NCBI GenBank assembly: GCA_016191395.1 | Contig: JACPOS010000009.1 | Span: 124,001 to 188,000, forward strand | From: Chloroflexota bacterium | GTDB taxonomy: Bacteria; Chloroflexota; Limnocylindria; Limnocylindrales; CSP1-4 | Length of the DNA stretch: 64,000 bases | Direction: 5' to 3' | In this document: positions 43,789 through 51,109 of the stretch, one piece after another | How positions within the stretch are numbered: the stretch's first letter is position 1 | Layout of the letters: the number at the start of each line of letters is the position of its first letter | Notes under the pieces: model-generated | Databases searched by the model: none | Told to the model about the DNA's origin: nothing | The model's input: the letters and a program-made list of their open reading frames with translations, nothing else | Translations under genes and position numbers: made by a program

Positions 43789-44379
43789 ATGTCAGACCTG
43801 ATCGCCAACCTGCTCAACAGTCCCGTCGTCGCGGCCGCCGGGACCGCGCTGATCCTCGCAGTCGTGGCCCTGTGGCTTGCCGCGGCATGGTGGGCGTACC
43901 AGGACGCCGCGCGGCGGACCGGATCCAGCCTGCTCGGCTGCGCGGCTGCCGGCTGGATCCTCCTGTCCACCCCGCTCCTGCTGCCCCTCGCGCTCCCGAT
44001 CTACCGGTACGTGCGACCAGCCACGTCGGCGGCGGAGCAGCGGGAGCAGGCGCTCGTCATCACCCTGGCCTCGTCCGCCGAGCGCTCGTCCTGCGCGGCG
44101 TGCGCCGCTCGGACCCAGGACGAGTGGCGCAGGTGCCCGGCGTGCGCGACCTGGCTGGCCACGGCATGCTCGAGATGCGGCCAGTGGGCGCCCGTGGGCC
44201 TGGAGGTCTGCCCGTTCTGCGGCACGGAAGAGCACGAGTCCGCGACCGGGCTGATGGACGTGCCGGCCGTGTCCACGGCACCGCAGGCCGCGGGATGGAC
44301 TGTCCCCGCCCCTGCGGCCGGCTCGAATCCGTCTGGGGCCGGTGCGCTCGTTGCCGCTGCGTCACGAAGCCAGGCCTGA
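43789..44379 (+). CDS. Membrane protein with double zinc ribbon
   Basis: 196 residues. Two membrane helices at about 13-35 and 50-70, then a cytoplasmic zinc-ribbon region with four CxxC pairs in order (SSCAAC, CPAC, CSRC, CPFCG) forming two treble-clef ribbons. C-terminal ~45 residues are low complexity. Such proteins are common in Chloroflexota and Actinobacteria but have no assigned role. Followed by a strong hairpin. Confidence 0.7.
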   Translation: MSDLIANLLNSPVVAAAGTALILAVVALWLAAAWWAYQDAARRTGSSLLGCAAAGWILLSTPLLLPLALPIYRYVRPATSAAEQREQALVITLASSAERSSCAACAARTQDEWRRCPACATWLATACSRCGQWAPVGLEVCPFCGTEEHESATGLMDVPAVSTAPQAAGWTVPAPAAGSNPSGAGALVAAASRSQA

Positions 44380-44412
44380 CGTGTCCCGGCGGGCCCGAAC
44401 CGGACATGAAGA

Positions 44413-44448
44413 AGCCGCCGCGGGCGTTGCGCCCACGGCGGCTGGTTT
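44413..44448. terminator. Bidirectional terminator, zinc-ribbon and CsbD genes
   Basis: A 14-bp stem with one mismatch (AGCCGCCG-GGGCG against CGCCC-CGGCGGCT), three-base loop, followed by GGTTT. It lies between convergent stops. Confidence 0.65.
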
Positions 44449-44458
44449 CGCCGCTGGA

Positions 44459-44686
44459 TCAGCGGGACCGGTTCAGCTCGTCCATGCGACCCTTCTCGTA
44501 CGACGCTTCGCGGGACATCCGGTCGGCCTCCTCGCGCACGGTGTCGCCGGCGTCCTCGACGGCGTTTCGGACGCGGTCGCCGACGTTCGCGACCTTGTCG
44601 CCGAGCGACTCGTTGCCGTCCGCCTTGCGGTACGTCTCCTTGACGTCGGCCGCGGCATCCCGGGCCGTTCGCTTGATGTCGTTCAC
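44459..44686 (-). CDS. CsbD-like stress protein
   Basis: 75 residues, entirely helical and charged: VNDIKRTARDAAADVKETYR, KADGNESLGDKVANVGDRVR, NAVEDAGDTVREEADRMSRE. It resembles the CsbD/apolipophorin-like small stress proteins induced by sigma-B-type regulons. AGGAGG seven bases before the GTG at 44686 decides the start. Sits among other small envelope or stress genes. Confidence 0.65.
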   Translation of the reverse strand: MNDIKRTARDAAADVKETYRKADGNESLGDKVANVGDRVRNAVEDAGDTVREEADRMSREASYEKGRMDELNRSR

Positions 44687-44832
44687 AGCAATTCCTCCTG
44701 GTTGCGCGGCGGTCGCCGCGTTCGACTTCACCCTATCCACCGACGGCTCCTGAACGCCTCGTTCGAGGCGGTCCCGGAGTTGCAACCGGATCACAGCGGC
44801 GAGCTCGTCGCACCAGCAGAAGGAGCCAGATC

Positions 44833-45207
44833 ATGACCAGCGAATCGACGACCACCGGCGAGACCACGACCCGGACCCGCCGAACGAACGGCAGCGACAC
44901 ATCCATGGACGGCGGCGGGCTTGCCGGCGCGGTCCACGAGGTCCGCGGCGCGCTGGAGGGCGTGAGCCGCTCCGTGCCCGACGCCGCGCGTGCGTCGCGC
45001 GCCGTGGCCACCGACCTGTTCCACGCGATCGAGAAGGGCTCGGACGAGCGCGTCTCCGCCGGCGTCACGCTCTCCCTGGGCCTGGCGATCGGCATGCTCG
45101 TCGGCGGCGCGCCGCGCCTGCTGATCGCCCTCGCCCTCGCACCGCTCGTCGCGATGGGCCTCGTGATGGCCGACCGCCGAGCCAAGGCGGGTCGCGCGGC
45201 CGCGTAG
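44833..45207 (+). CDS. Small membrane protein, function unknown
   Basis: 124 residues. A Ser/Thr-rich N-terminus, an amphipathic helix (LAGAVHEVRGALEGVSRSVP) and two membrane segments at about 78-92 and 95-112. AAGGAG eight bases before the ATG. Not a recognised family; its company (CsbD, SRPBCC, GlsB) suggests an envelope stress role. Ends at a perfect 16-bp terminator. Confidence 0.65.
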   Translation: MTSESTTTGETTTRTRRTNGSDTSMDGGGLAGAVHEVRGALEGVSRSVPDAARASRAVATDLFHAIEKGSDERVSAGVTLSLGLAIGMLVGGAPRLLIALALAPLVAMGLVMADRRAKAGRAAA

Positions 45208-45280
45208 GGCACCCGCGAGCGGCTCGCGGGGCGGGCTGACCGTCCGGCGAGCCGAACCCCGACCCGCAGCTCATCAGAAC

Positions 45281-45315
45281 GCGCCGCCCCTGCTGGCAAC
45301 CAGCAGGGGCGGCGC
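45281..45315. terminator. Perfect 16-bp inverted-repeat terminator
   Basis: GCGCCGCCCCTGCTGG and its exact complement around a CAA loop, between two convergent genes; usable in both directions. Confidence 0.85.
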
Positions 45316-45349
45316 GTCGTTGCGTGAGCGGCGCGTGCTAGCGTGCCGG

Positions 45350-45856
45350 TCAGCTCGCGCTGGAACGGCCCCCGCGCGTCCCGGAGGTGACGCCCGCGCG
45401 CGACCCGGAGGTGACGACCTCGCGCCAGCCGCCGGTCGCCCGGCCGTTCGCCTCGATGAAGTCGCGGAAGTGCTCAAGGTCGCCCTTGACCTGCCGCTCA
45501 ACGAGGCCCAGGGCGTCGCCCGCCTTCTCGATGGGACCCTCCGGCTCGACATCGAGCTCCAGGTGGATCCGGCTCCGCCGCGGCGACATCGACTCGAAGC
45601 GGACCATGCCGTCGTTGCGGGCGCCGTCGATGCTCCGCCAGGACACGACCTCGTCGGGGCGCTGCTCCAGGATCCGTGCCCGCCAGGACTTGCGGACGCC
45701 GGCGATGGTGGCGGTCCACTCGAGCGTCGTGTCGTCGAGCTGGGCGACCCTGTCGACGCCGTCCATGAAGCGGGGGAAGGACTCGAACTGGGTCCACTGG
45801 TCGTAGGCGACGCGGACGGGAACGTCGACGTCGATGGTTTCGATGATGCGGGACAT
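45350..45856 (-). CDS. SRPBCC/START-fold protein (cyclase/dehydrase family)
   Basis: 168 residues. Opens SRIIETIDVDVPVRVAYDQW with TQFESFPRFMDGV, the classic polyketide-cyclase/dehydrase 2 signature, and continues WTATIAGVRKSWRARILEQR. A helix-grip fold that binds a hydrophobic ligand; in this type of operon often linked to stress, with no proven activity. The C-terminal ~30 residues are Gly/Ser/Arg-rich. Preceded by GAGG. Confidence 0.85.
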   Translation of the reverse strand: MSRIIETIDVDVPVRVAYDQWTQFESFPRFMDGVDRVAQLDDTTLEWTATIAGVRKSWRARILEQRPDEVVSWRSIDGARNDGMVRFESMSPRRSRIHLELDVEPEGPIEKAGDALGLVERQVKGDLEHFRDFIEANGRATGGWREVVTSGSRAGVTSGTRGGRSSAS

Positions 45857-45879
45857 TCGCTACCTCCTCGGAAAACAGC

Positions 45880-45908
45880 GAGACGCCCACCGAGCCGGTG
45901 GGCGTCTC
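45880..45908. terminator. Strong hairpin upstream of the SRPBCC gene
   Basis: A perfect 13-bp stem GAGACGCCCACCG/CGGTGGGCGTCTC with an AGC loop. It probably terminates the GlsB-like gene transcript before the SRPBCC gene. Confidence 0.6.
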
Positions 45909-45920
45909 GACACTTGTGCT

Positions 45921-45948
45921 TGCCGGCCCCCGCCGTTGGGGGCCGGCA
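45921..45948. terminator. Second strong hairpin after the GlsB-like gene
   Basis: A perfect 11-bp stem TGCCGGCCCCC/GGGGGCCGGCA with a GCCGTT loop, eight bases after the stop codon. Two strong hairpins in tandem is unusual. Confidence 0.6.
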
Positions 45949-45955
45949 GATTGGC

Positions 45956-46237
45956 TTAGACCACGCCGCGGCCGGCCCTCGTGCGCCCGGTGAGGGCGTT
46001 CCAGCCGACGACGGCGATGACCGCGCCGATCGTGGCAGTCACGATCGAGCTGATGTCGAGCGCGCCGTCGATCGGGTTGGTGTGGAACAGGACGCCGGCG
46101 AGGAAGCCACCGATGAGGGCCCCCACGATGCCGAGCACGATGTGCCCGATGACGCCCATGCCCTCGTCGCCACGGACGAGGAAGCCGGCGAGATAGCCGG
46201 CGATCGCGCCGAGCACGATCCACGCAATGATGCTCAT
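45956..46237 (-). CDS. GlsB/YeaQ/YmgE-family small membrane protein (copy 2)
   Basis: 93 residues; starts MSIIAWIVLGAIAGYLAGFL with three hydrophobic segments, paralogous to the protein at 9166-9438 (shared AWIV-GAIAG, ILGIVG-L-GG-LA and the ATIGA segment). GGAGG nine bases before the ATG at 46237 chooses this start. Stress-linked membrane protein of unknown mechanism. Confidence 0.85.
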   Translation of the reverse strand: MSIIAWIVLGAIAGYLAGFLVRGDEGMGVIGHIVLGIVGALIGGFLAGVLFHTNPIDGALDISSIVTATIGAVIAVVGWNALTGRTRAGRGVV

Positions 46238-46374
46238 GTGATTGAACCTCCATCCCTTGGGTGGTTGGCCGGCTCCCTGCGGAACCAGTGGGCCAACTGT
46301 CGTTCGGGAGGGGGCCGTGGGCGACAACGGCGGACTGCCGGAGCGTTGCATTCGCCTCACGGCATATCCGTGGG

Positions 46375-48726
46375 TCAGACCCGGATGACCAGCTCCAGCG
46401 GGCCGTCGCGTCGCAGGACCTCGGCACTCGTGGTATTGCCGCGCCAGCGATGGAACAGCAGGTCCACGGAACGCTCGCCGACCCTGAGCTCGTGGACCGT
46501 GACCTTGCCCAGCCACGCCGGCAGGTGCGGCCGATCCAGCTCCAGCAGGCCGTTCGCCGCGTCGGCGTGCATCCCGAGCATGGTCTGCAGCAGCGAGAGC
46601 GGCGTCGCCGCGGACCACGCCTGCGGCGAGCAGGCAACGGGGTAGGGGACCGGCACGTCCGAGAGGCCCCGATCGAAGCCACAGAAGAGCTCCGGCAGCC
46701 GGAAGTCCGGCGAGCGTTGCGCCGCCTCGAAGATCCGCGAGGCGACCCGATCGGCGGCATCGTGCCGCCCGACCCGCTTCATGCCCGCGGCGATGAGCGC
46801 GTTGTCGTGCGGCCAGACCGCCCCAACGTGATAGCCCACCGGGTTGAAGCCGGGCTGCCCTGACGCGTAGGTTCGGATGCCCCAGCCGCAGTCCATCGTC
46901 GGGTTGAGCAGGCGATCCACCACGGCATCGACGCGCTCATGCGGGACGATGCCGCTCCACAGGCAGTGCCCCGGATTGGAGCCGATCGTGCCGACCTGGC
47001 GCTTGTCCCGGTCGAGGGCGAGGGCGTAGAAGCCGACATCGGGCATCCAGAACGCGGCATCGAAGCGCGCGCGGAGATCGTCGGCCTCGCGGTCCAGGCG
47101 CACGGCCAGCTCCGTGTCACCGACCCTGGTCGCGAGGGAGGCCATCCTGCGCTTGGCGTCGTACACGTAGCCCTGGATCTCGACGAGCGCGATGGGCGCG
47201 ACGGCGAGGAGCCCGTCGCGATGTCGGATCGCGTCGCCTGAATCCTTCCAGCCCTGGTTCAGCAGGCCGGCCGGCGTCCGTCGTTCGTACTCGACGAACC
47301 CGTCTCCGTCGCGATCGCCGTAGCGATCGATCCACTCGAGCGCGGCCAGGGCGTTCGGCCAGAGCGACCGGACGAGGTCGAGGTCGCCCGTCCAGCGGTA
47401 CGTCTCCTCGAGCAGGATCAGCCACAGCGGCGTCGAGTCGATGCTGCCGTAGTACGGCCGGTGCGGCAGCTCGCCCGTCCTCGCGAGCTCGCCGACGCGC
47501 AGCTCGTGGAGGATCTTGCCGGGCTCCATGTCCCGCTCCGGGTCGTCCTCGGTCGCCTGCCAGTCCGCCAGCACCTTGAGCGTCTCGCGGGCCACGTGGG
47601 GCATGAACGGCAGCACCTGCAGCGAGGTGATGATGCTGTCGCGCCCGAAGAGCGTCGTGAACCACGGGATCCCGGCCGCGACGTAGTGCTCGCCGCGCTT
47701 GGGGCCATCGTTCCGCAGGAGGCGGAGGTCCGCGATGCTGCGCCGGATCGCAAGGTCCAGGAGCTCGCCGTCCGAGCTGATGCGCGCACATTGGGCGTGC
47801 CAGCTCCCGTATTCCTCTTCGGCGACCGCCGGCTCGGCAATCGCCGGCGCGCCGTCGTCGCCGTCCCCTCCCTTGCCATTCGCCGCGTGCGCCGTCACCG
47901 CTCTCGCGAGCCGGGCGGGCGTCTCCTCGGCCGGGTGCCGCCGCCCGGCCATCGGCGACAGGTCCGTGGACACGTCCCAGCTGACCGCGGCGTTGCCGCT
48001 CGGCTCGATGTCCAGCGTCCAGCTGACGCGCGCCGAACCCTCGCCTCCAGTCGCCCCGCCGCCGCCGGCGCGTCTGCTGGCCTCGACCGCCCCGGGCGTG
48101 AACGACACGAGCGTCCGCCGACGCAGCCCGTCGAGGCCGTCGTACGCGAAGACCAGCGATTCGGCCGTCGCCTCGGTCTGGCGGTAGGTGCCGCGCCGCG
48201 GCCGGACGCGCCCGCGCACCTCGAAGATGTCGGCCGCGTCCGCGTCCAGCTCCAGGTCCAGCGTCACGCGCTGCGGGCGGGGGCTGTAGTTCGTGACCTC
48301 GATGCGCTCAGCGAGCCCGCCCGCGATCCACCGGCGTCGCATCACCGAGATCGCGCGCATCGACAGGGCCTCGCCCGTGCCCTGCTTGATGGATGGGTCG
48401 CGGCGGAGCTCCGGATTCGTCAGCTGGATCGTGCTGATGTGGCTGGCTGCCGACTGACCGCGAAGCAGCGTGGGTCGGACGCCATTGATCCGGAGGATCG
48501 CGCACGAGAGCACGCGCGTGTCCAGGTCGTACAGCCCGAGGCCGCGCGAATCCGGATGGATGTCGCCGAATGCGTCCGAGAGGAGGTACAGGTTGCCGTG
48601 CTTGAGCACGCCCACGCCGCCAAGGTCGGTGGCGGGGACGATCGTCGGGTGCGGCGCCGGCAGCAGACGGATGGACGCGGGCGCCGCGGCGGACGCGTCT
48701 GCGCGATCCGCGGGGTGAATCGCCAC
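46375..48726 (-). CDS. Glycogen-debranching-type glycosidase
   Basis: 783 residues. N-terminal GDE_N_bis beta domain (KHGNLYLLSDAFGDIHPDSR, GLGLYDLDTRVLSCA, YSPRPQRVTLDLELDADAAD) and a C-terminal (alpha/alpha)6 barrel with PWFTTLFGRDSIITSLQVLP, YGSIDSTPLWLILLEETYRW, GWKDSGDAI and NPVGYHVGAVWPHDNALIA. This is the amylo-alpha-1,6-glucosidase-like family near GH63/GH100. Acts on alpha-glucans or a related compatible solute. CATGAT ends six bases before GTG, and there is no ribosome-binding site, so the start at 48726 is preferred to upstream ATG codons. Confidence 0.85.
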   Translation of the reverse strand: MAIHPADRADASAAAPASIRLLPAPHPTIVPATDLGGVGVLKHGNLYLLSDAFGDIHPDSRGLGLYDLDTRVLSCAILRINGVRPTLLRGQSAASHISTIQLTNPELRRDPSIKQGTGEALSMRAISVMRRRWIAGGLAERIEVTNYSPRPQRVTLDLELDADAADIFEVRGRVRPRRGTYRQTEATAESLVFAYDGLDGLRRRTLVSFTPGAVEASRRAGGGGATGGEGSARVSWTLDIEPSGNAAVSWDVSTDLSPMAGRRHPAEETPARLARAVTAHAANGKGGDGDDGAPAIAEPAVAEEEYGSWHAQCARISSDGELLDLAIRRSIADLRLLRNDGPKRGEHYVAAGIPWFTTLFGRDSIITSLQVLPFMPHVARETLKVLADWQATEDDPERDMEPGKILHELRVGELARTGELPHRPYYGSIDSTPLWLILLEETYRWTGDLDLVRSLWPNALAALEWIDRYGDRDGDGFVEYERRTPAGLLNQGWKDSGDAIRHRDGLLAVAPIALVEIQGYVYDAKRRMASLATRVGDTELAVRLDREADDLRARFDAAFWMPDVGFYALALDRDKRQVGTIGSNPGHCLWSGIVPHERVDAVVDRLLNPTMDCGWGIRTYASGQPGFNPVGYHVGAVWPHDNALIAAGMKRVGRHDAADRVASRIFEAAQRSPDFRLPELFCGFDRGLSDVPVPYPVACSPQAWSAATPLSLLQTMLGMHADAANGLLELDRPHLPAWLGKVTVHELRVGERSVDLLFHRWRGNTTSAEVLRRDGPLELVIRV

Positions 48727-48881
48727 GGGACAATCATGCGCCCGGCCGTCCGGGGCCGCCATTGCCCGACCCACGGCACCCGTGGCAGTTGCATCACAGT
48801 CACCCGGGCGAACGGGCGCGGTCCGAGCGAGGCGCCCGCCCACGCGTCGCCTCGGCGCCGCCGGGTTCCGCGCGTCGAAAT

Positions 48882-48916
48882 TCGCTAGCGCCCGATCGGC
48901 TCGCTAGCGCCCGATC
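48882..48916. repeat. Tandem repeat at a gene 3' end, 19-bp period
   Basis: TCGCTAGCGCCCGATC at 48882-48897 and again at 48901-48916, identical over 16 bp, 19 bp apart. The second copy includes the last codons and stop of the small gene at 48904. Confidence 0.7.
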
Positions 48917-49113
48917 CCTAGGATCAACGCGGTCGCAAGGGCGCCGAGCGCCAGGGCTCCCTCCAGCACGCGCATCGAGGTATCGCGGAGCAGGAAGGCG
49001 ACATGGTTCGGACCCGGGTCGGCGGTGGTGCTCGCCGCCCCACGACGAGCGATGCCGGTGACATCCGCCATGGGATGGATGGGGGATTTGCCGACGATCG
49101 CCGGTGCGCTCAC
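48904..49113 (-). CDS. Small single-helix membrane protein
   Basis: 69 residues. Soluble N-terminus (MSAPAIVGKSPIHPMADVTG) and a C-terminal membrane helix LEGALALGALATALILGI ending Gly-Arg. AAGGAGG seven bases before the GTG supports expression despite its short length. No family recognised. Confidence 0.55.
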   Translation of the reverse strand: MSAPAIVGKSPIHPMADVTGIARRGAASTTADPGPNHVAFLLRDTSMRVLEGALALGALATALILGIGR

Positions 49114-49228
49114 GGGTGGGCCTCCTTCGATGTGGAACGTTGACGACAGGATTGCGGGGCCGCGGCATCGCCCGCACTAGCGCGAGAGCCGGTGCCCTCG
49201 CATCCGGCTAACACCACGAGGGCAGCAG

Positions 49229-49262
49229 CGAGGCCGGGCACCACGGCGGGTGCCCGGCCTCG
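49229..49262. terminator. Hairpin after the small zinc-ribbon membrane gene
   Basis: A 14-bp perfect stem CGAGGCCGGGCACC/GGTGCCCGGCCTCG with a six-base loop, 25 bases past the stop of the gene at 49287 on the minus strand. Confidence 0.6.
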
Positions 49263-49286
49263 AGGGGGGGAGCGGCGGGATCGGGA

Positions 49287-49511
49287 TCAGCGCCGGTGCG
49301 GCTGCTCCCGGGTGTGATAGCCGCCGCACGCCCCGCAGTGGGGGAAGCCGTAATAGCGACCTACCCGATCCTCGTTCTCACGTTCCTTCGCCAGCTGCTC
49401 CACCTGGCAGTGCGGACACTGCGCGCAGGTTGCGACCGGCAGACGCCAGGCCATGAGCCCGGCGACGAGGAGCGTGAAGCCGAGGATCGAGATCACGGTC
49501 ACGGCCGGCAA
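49287..49511 (-). CDS. Small membrane protein with zinc-ribbon-like cysteines
   Basis: 74 residues. N-terminal membrane helix (VISILGFTLLVAGLMAW), then CAQCPHC and later HCGACGGYH, enough for one zinc site. TTG start at 49511, three bases after the upstream gene's stop, with GGAGG about ten bases upstream; a GTG at 49502 is the alternative. Not recognised. Confidence 0.55.
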   Translation of the reverse strand: MPAVTVISILGFTLLVAGLMAWRLPVATCAQCPHCQVEQLAKERENEDRVGRYYGFPHCGACGGYHTREQPHRR

Positions 49512-49514
49512 GGC

Positions 49515-49904
49515 TCAGCCCTCCGTCATCCCGACGACGGTCTCGGAGGCCGGCCACGTGTGCTCGGCGTTGTCGAGGTCCGTCTGGGACGACGTGAACG
49601 GCGTCTCGGTGGACGACGAATCGGTGTCGGCGGAGGCGGTCGAATGAACCGGCTCGGACGCGGGCTGGCGCATCCACATGGCGTACGCGGCGATCGCGCC
49701 GACCACGCTGAGCAGGCCCACGACCAGGGCGACCCATGGCCACATCGGTGACCGGGATCGACCGAGCAGCTTGTCGATCGTCTGGTCGGCCGTGCGCCCG
49801 ACTTCCTCCATCTTCGGCAGGTCGATTGCCGACAGATCCGGGAAGCGCTGCTTCAGCCGCTCGATCGTGTCTCGATCAAGATCGGGAAGGACGGTGTTCT
49901 TCAT
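49515..49904 (-). CDS. Membrane protein with N-terminal helix-turn motif, unknown function
   Basis: 129 residues. Basic/acidic N-terminus (LDRDTIERLKQRFPDLSAID), one membrane helix (MWPWVALVVGLLSVVGAIAA), then a Ser/Thr/Asp-rich extracytoplasmic tail. AAAGGAG six bases before the ATG at 49904 decides the start. Forms a two-gene unit with the 74-residue protein. Confidence 0.65.
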   Translation of the reverse strand: MKNTVLPDLDRDTIERLKQRFPDLSAIDLPKMEEVGRTADQTIDKLLGRSRSPMWPWVALVVGLLSVVGAIAAYAMWMRQPASEPVHSTASADTDSSSTETPFTSSQTDLDNAEHTWPASETVVGMTEG

Positions 49905-50161
49905 CTGGTTCTCCTTTGTATGCGGGCCTCGATCGTCCATGACGGGGGCACGCCGGGCGACAACGCGGTCCGGGGAGGTCGTTGCAGCGACGTGTCGCTC
50001 GCGGGGCGCGCGATCCACGGGGCCGCGTCGCAAGTCGCCTGCAAGGACGCCACGCATGGACGGTTTGCCTTGGCGCACTCGTGTGCCGGCCACGGTGGTG
50101 TCCGGGCGCGGCATCTGCCGGACTTCGCGGCTGCCGCGACGCACCAACGGAGGGCAAACCC

Positions 50162-50389
50162 ATGCGCCAGGCACTGAGCGACACAACCACCACGGCGGAC
50201 ATCGATCCTGCGGAGGGCCGTCCCGACATGGACCTGCCCGGCGCCGACTACCCGAAGCCGGCATCCGACCCGGAGGCCGATCTGCCCGAGCGCCTCGGCC
50301 GACGCATCGCGGATGGCCCGGGCGAGGGCATGGTCGCGGGGGAGACGGATCTCCTCCCGGACGTCGAGGTACCCGACGGCCAGATGTGA
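50162..50389 (+). CDS. Small acidic protein of unknown function
   Basis: 75 residues, rich in Asp, Glu and Pro, no membrane helix (MRQALSDTTTTADIDPAEGR, then MDLPGADYPKPASDPEADLP). GGAGG eight bases before the ATG. Not recognised. Upstream of a YggT-family gene on the same strand. Confidence 0.5.
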   Translation: MRQALSDTTTTADIDPAEGRPDMDLPGADYPKPASDPEADLPERLGRRIADGPGEGMVAGETDLLPDVEVPDGQM

Positions 50390-50509
50390 CCCAGTGGCCC
50401 CATTCGGTCACCTGCACCGCCGCTGCAACGGGTTACGGCACGCAGTGCGGGCCGCCGTGCATCCCCGACGGGTCAGGCTTGCATCGATCCGCAAGGAGGG
50501 ATCCAACCC

Positions 50510-50941
50510 ATGACGTACGAACAACGAACCGTGAGCCAGACGACCGACCGGCCTGTCTACGCGGACCCGCCCATCGCCGCCGTTCCCGGTACCCCGGTGA
50601 CACGGACGTCCTCGGTCGTCGAGCGGACCGATGTCCAGCCCAGCGGCGGCGAGATGCTCCGCCGGGTGGTGGTCCTGATCTTCGGGATCATCCAGCTGTT
50701 CATCGGCCTGCGAATCGTCCTGCTGCTGCTGAACGCGCGTGAGGGCAACGGCATCGTGTCGTTCATCCTCGACGTGAGCCAGCTGTTCGTGGCGCCGTTC
50801 GTCGGGATCTTCAACACGGACGCGCTGCATGCCAGCGGCTCCGTACTGGACCTCGCGGCGATCGCGGCCCTCGTCGGCTGGACGATCCTCGAGGTCGTCG
50901 TCCTCTGGGCCGTCAACCTGCTCCGCAGGGAACCGGTCTAG
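50510..50941 (+). CDS. YggT-family membrane protein (copy 2)
   Basis: 143 residues; Thr/Pro-rich 48-residue N-terminus then two YggT helices (VVVLIFGIIQLFIGLRIVLL; VGWTILEVVVLWAVNLL) with SQLFVAPFVGIFNTDAL between. A clear paralogue of the protein at 9482-9922. AAGGAGGG nine bases before the ATG. Confidence 0.8.
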   Translation: MTYEQRTVSQTTDRPVYADPPIAAVPGTPVTRTSSVVERTDVQPSGGEMLRRVVVLIFGIIQLFIGLRIVLLLLNAREGNGIVSFILDVSQLFVAPFVGIFNTDALHASGSVLDLAAIAALVGWTILEVVVLWAVNLLRREPV

Positions 50942-50976
50942 GGTTCCGCCCGGCCGCTGCCGGGACCCACTTCCTC

Positions 50977-51006
50977 ACGGCGCGAGCCTCCGGGCTCGCG
51001 CCGTTT
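50977..51006 (+). terminator. Intrinsic terminator after the second YggT gene
   Basis: A 12-bp stem ACGGCGCGAGCC/GGCTCGCGCCGT, TCCG loop, followed by TTTCC. Confidence 0.8.
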
Positions 51007-51109
51007 CCATGGCGCCGCCCGTGCCATGCCTCGGTGAGCGACCCACCGCGGTGCACACGGTCGGCGCCGCCTGATTCCCGGACCCGTCAGTGCGGCTCGG
51101 TGGCGGCGC

